From the NCBI GenBank assembly GCA_037893225.1, contig JAZGUH010000373.1, positions 1 through 64,000 on the forward strand: 64,000 nucleotides of DNA. Direction: 5' to 3'. Below, in pieces: positions 61,930 through 64,000 of the stretch (positions within the stretch are counted from its first letter, which is position 1; each line of letters begins with the position of its first letter). The translations under genes and the position numbers were made by a program. The notes beneath the pieces were generated by a model. That model ran no database searches. It was not told where the DNA came from and saw nothing but the letters and a program-made list of their open reading frames with translations. This DNA is from Hippasteria phrygiana. Its lineage: Eukaryota > Echinodermata > Asteroidea > Valvatida > Goniasteridae.

Positions 61930-63321
61930 CACAAGTGTTAACTCTAAGAAGCCGCCGATAATTGCAACATGTAGCGCCAGATCTAAGCTATCCATACATG
62001 TCAAAATTACTGAATTTGGTTGATATTTCATGCAATTATGAATGAGTAAAGCAAGTCCATACCCCAGGGAATTTGACATGCATGGAGCAATAAATAGACA
62101 GTAACATGTACACAGATGTTGGCCGGAAAGAAAATAAACATTGCGAGGTTTGAATTTTCTCCACAAGTGTTAACTCTAAGAAGCCGCCGATAATTGCAAC
62201 ATGTAGCGCCAGATCTAAGCTATCCATACATGTCAAAATTACTGAATTTGGTTGATATTTCATGCAATTATGAATGAGTAAAGCAAGTCCATACCCCAGG
62301 GAATTTGACATGCATGGAGCAATAAATAGACGGTAACATGTACACAGATGTTGGCCGGAAAGAAAATAAACATTGCGAGGTTTGAATATTCTCCACAAGT
62401 TTTAACTCTAGGAAGCCGCCGATAATTGCAACATGTAGCGCCAGATCTAAGCTATCCATACATGTCAAAATTACTGAATTTGGTTGATATTTCATGCAAT
62501 TATGAATGAGTAAAGCAAGTCCATACCCCAGGGAATTTGACATGCATGGAGCAATAAATAGACAGTAACATGTACACAGATGTTGGCCGGAAAGAAAATA
62601 AACATTGCGAGGTTTGAATTTTCTCCACAAGTGTTAACTCTAAGAAGCCGCCGATAATTGCAACATGTAGCGCCAGATCTAAGCTATCCATACATGTCAA
62701 AATTACTGAATTTGGTTGATATTTCATGCAATTATGAATGAGTAAAGCAAGTCCATACCCCAGGGAATTTGACATGCATGGAGCAATAAATAGACAGTAA
62801 CATGTACACAGATGTTGGCCGGAAAGAAAATAAACATTGCGAGGTTTGAATTTTCTCCACAAGTGTTAACTCTAAGAAGCCGCCGATAATTGCAACATGT
62901 AGCGCCAGATCTAAGCTATCCATACATGTCAAAATTACTGAATTTGGTTGATATTTCATGCAATTATGAATGAGTAAAGCAAGTCCATACCCCAGGGAAT
63001 TTGACATGCATGGAGCAATAAATAGACGGTAACATGTACACAGATGTTGGCCGGAAAGAAAATAAACATTGCGAGGTTTGAATATTCTCCACAAGTTTTA
63101 ACTCTAGGAAGCCACCGATAATTGCAACATGTAGCGCCAGATCTAAGCTATCCATACATGTCAAAATTACTGAATTTGGTTGATATTTCATGCAATTATG
63201 AATGAGTAAAGCAAGTCCATACCCCAGGGAATTTGACATGCATGGAGCAATAAATAGACAGTAACATGTACACAGATGTTGGCCGGAAAGAAAATAAACA
63301 TTGCGAGGTTTGAATTTTCTC
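61930..63321. repeat. 3-monomer HOR, two copies of 696 bp, marked by a171
   Basis: Copies are 61930-62625 and 62626-63321. The order is an E-like unit, an F, and a unit with t8, g18 and a31. The first and third units of both copies have a at position 171 ('gacagtaac'), a change not seen elsewhere in the window. The third unit of the second copy also has a25 (63114, 'gccaccg'). Confidence 0.88.
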
Positions 63322-64000
63322 CACAAGTGTTAACTCTAAGAAGCCGCCGATAATTGCAACATGTAGCGCCAGATCTAAGCTATCCATACATGTCAAAATT
63401 ACTGTATTTGGTTGATATTTCATGCAATTATGAATGAGTAGAGCAAGTCCATACCCCAGGGAATTTGACATGCATGGAGCAATAAATAGACGGTAACATG
63501 TACACAGATGTTGGCCGGAAAGAAAATAAACATTGCGAGGTTTGAATTTTCTCCACAAGTTTTAACTCTAGGAAGCCGCCGATGATTGCAACATGTAGCG
63601 CCAGATCTAAGCTATCCATACATGTCAAAATTACTGAATTTGGTTGATATTTCATGCAATTATGAATGAGTAAAGCAAGTCCATACCCCAGGGAATTTGA
63701 CATGCATGGAGCAATAAATAGACGGTAACATGTACACAGATGTTGGCCGGAAAGAAAATATACATTGCGAGGTTTGAATTTTCTCCGCAAGTTTTAACTC
63801 TAGGAAGCCGCCGATGATTGCAACATGTAGCGCCAGATCTAAGCTATCCATACATGTCAAAATTACTGTATTTGGTTGATATTTCATGCAATTATGAATG
63901 AGTAGAGCAAGTCCATACCCCAGGGAATTTGACAGGCATGGAGCAATAAATAGAAGGTAATATGCACACAGATGTTGGCCGGAAAGAAAATAAACATTGC
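63322..64000. repeat. End segment: C-like hybrid, N, and truncated C
   Basis: Units start at 63322, 63554 and 63786; the last has only 215 bases because the window ends. The first has g8, a18, a31, then t84 and g120 of C, then t150 and 'gacggtaac', so it is E on both ends with a C middle. The N-C boundary has a private g in 'ctccgcaag'. The array evidently continues past the window. Confidence 0.8.

Larger units (their letters stand above)
1..64000. repeat. Satellite DNA array, 232-bp monomer, 275 full copies plus one partial
   Basis: The sequence from first to last base is a head-to-tail repeat of one unit that starts 'cacaag' and ends 'gaattttct' followed by c. Unit starts fall every 232 bp, with 15 units one base shorter: the 13 G-type units, the first unit and the unit at 2087. 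With those 15 bases restored, the start of the last unit at 63786 corresponds to exactly 275 units, so there is no net insertion, gap or inversion. Counting one E-type unit gives 89 G or C out of 232 (38%). Every unit but one has an AGATCT site at positions 50-55. No unique sequence is present anywhere, so there are no gene-free gaps to describe separately. Family and host are not recognised; a eukaryotic heterochromatic location is inferred from array type and HOR structure. Confidence 0.98.

Noticed and set aside
91..63887. Hundreds of overlapping minus-strand open frames of 66 to 197 codons with similar Cys- and Leu-rich translations
   Set aside because: They are a by-product of a stop-poor strand. 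232 is not a multiple of three, so each frame runs through about one and a half units and ends at the same TAA. Most start with TTG, not ATG; the 197-codon case exists only because of a one-base deletion near 2276. Variation ignores codon position, and frames shift at every G unit.
1..64000. CRISPR array
   Set aside because: Repeats are 232 bp and directly adjoining, with no unique spacers and no cas genes.
1..64000. Tandem-repeat protein gene
   Set aside because: The unit length is not a multiple of three and no frame stays open over consecutive units.
1..64000. Ribosomal RNA, tRNA or snRNA gene repeats
   Set aside because: No conserved rRNA segment, tRNA box A/B pattern or cloverleaf was recognisable in the 232-bp unit.
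1..64000. Transposon or retroelement, whole or as the source of the monomer
   Set aside because: No terminal repeats, target duplications, primer-binding site, polypurine tract or transposase/reverse-transcriptase coding was seen; the unit does not resemble an LTR I recognise.
1..64000. Telomeric or simple-sequence repeats
   Set aside because: No short-period repeat such as TTAGG, TTAGGG or TTTAGGG runs occurs.

Overview
The whole window is one uninterrupted satellite DNA array: 275 complete tandem monomers of 232 bp (15 of them 231 bp) plus a final partial copy of 215 bp. All copies are in the same orientation. There is no unique flank, gene, transposon or RNA gene, and the array runs off both ends of the window. 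The monomer is about 38% G+C. Such arrays, with higher-order repeats (HORs), are typical of eukaryotic centromeric or pericentromeric heterochromatin. I do not recognise the monomer, so I name neither species nor satellite family, and the centromeric placement is inference.

Monomer numbering used throughout: position 1 is the first c of the 'cacaag' that begins the window. Monomers differ mostly at a limited set of linked sites (6, 8, 10, 18, 31, 75, 78, 84, 93, 110, 117, 120, 128/129, 136, 150, 159, 168-180, 190, 198, 207, 208, 227). These sites define recurring types, which I label A to J (the ten types of the basic HOR) plus K, K', L, M, N, N' and X. A slash (for example M/D) marks a hybrid with the first type on the left and the second on the right. 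E* and D* are E and D with extra markers.

Layout. 1-3708: A-B-C-D, E-F-G-H-(I/C)-D, E-F-G-H-I-J. 3709-8346: two copies of a 10-monomer, 2319-bp HOR, A to J. 8347-9738: a 6-monomer derivative. 9739-10898: A-B-C-D-E. 10899-14144: 7-monomer HOR K-K'-M-N'-G-H-I, two copies. 14145-17391: J and A with mixed and hybrid monomers. 17392-23886: C-D-E*-F-G-H-I, then irregular order. 23887-27134: 8-monomer HOR. 27135-34556: E* blocks and trimers. 34557-38036: 5-monomer HOR D-E-K-C-L, three copies. 38037-40123: an A to J type island. 40124-44531: 11-monomer HOR. 44532-47082: E* block and linker. 47083-53346: 9-monomer HOR, three copies that look identical. 53347-57058: mixed, with a J-A-B-C-D-E island. 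57059-60770: another 8-monomer HOR. 60771-61929: linker. 61930-63321: 3-monomer HOR. 63322-64000: mixed end.

Interpretation (inference): the A to J 10-mer is probably the oldest organisation visible here. The later HORs of 3, 5, 7, 8, 9 and 11 monomers look like its products, made by out-of-register exchange, since several junctions fall inside hybrid monomers. Nothing in the window looks like a protein-coding system; the interest lies in the evolutionary mosaic and in conserved sub-monomer signals (a 43-bp nearly invariant core, a 15-bp inverted repeat and helically phased A/T tracts).
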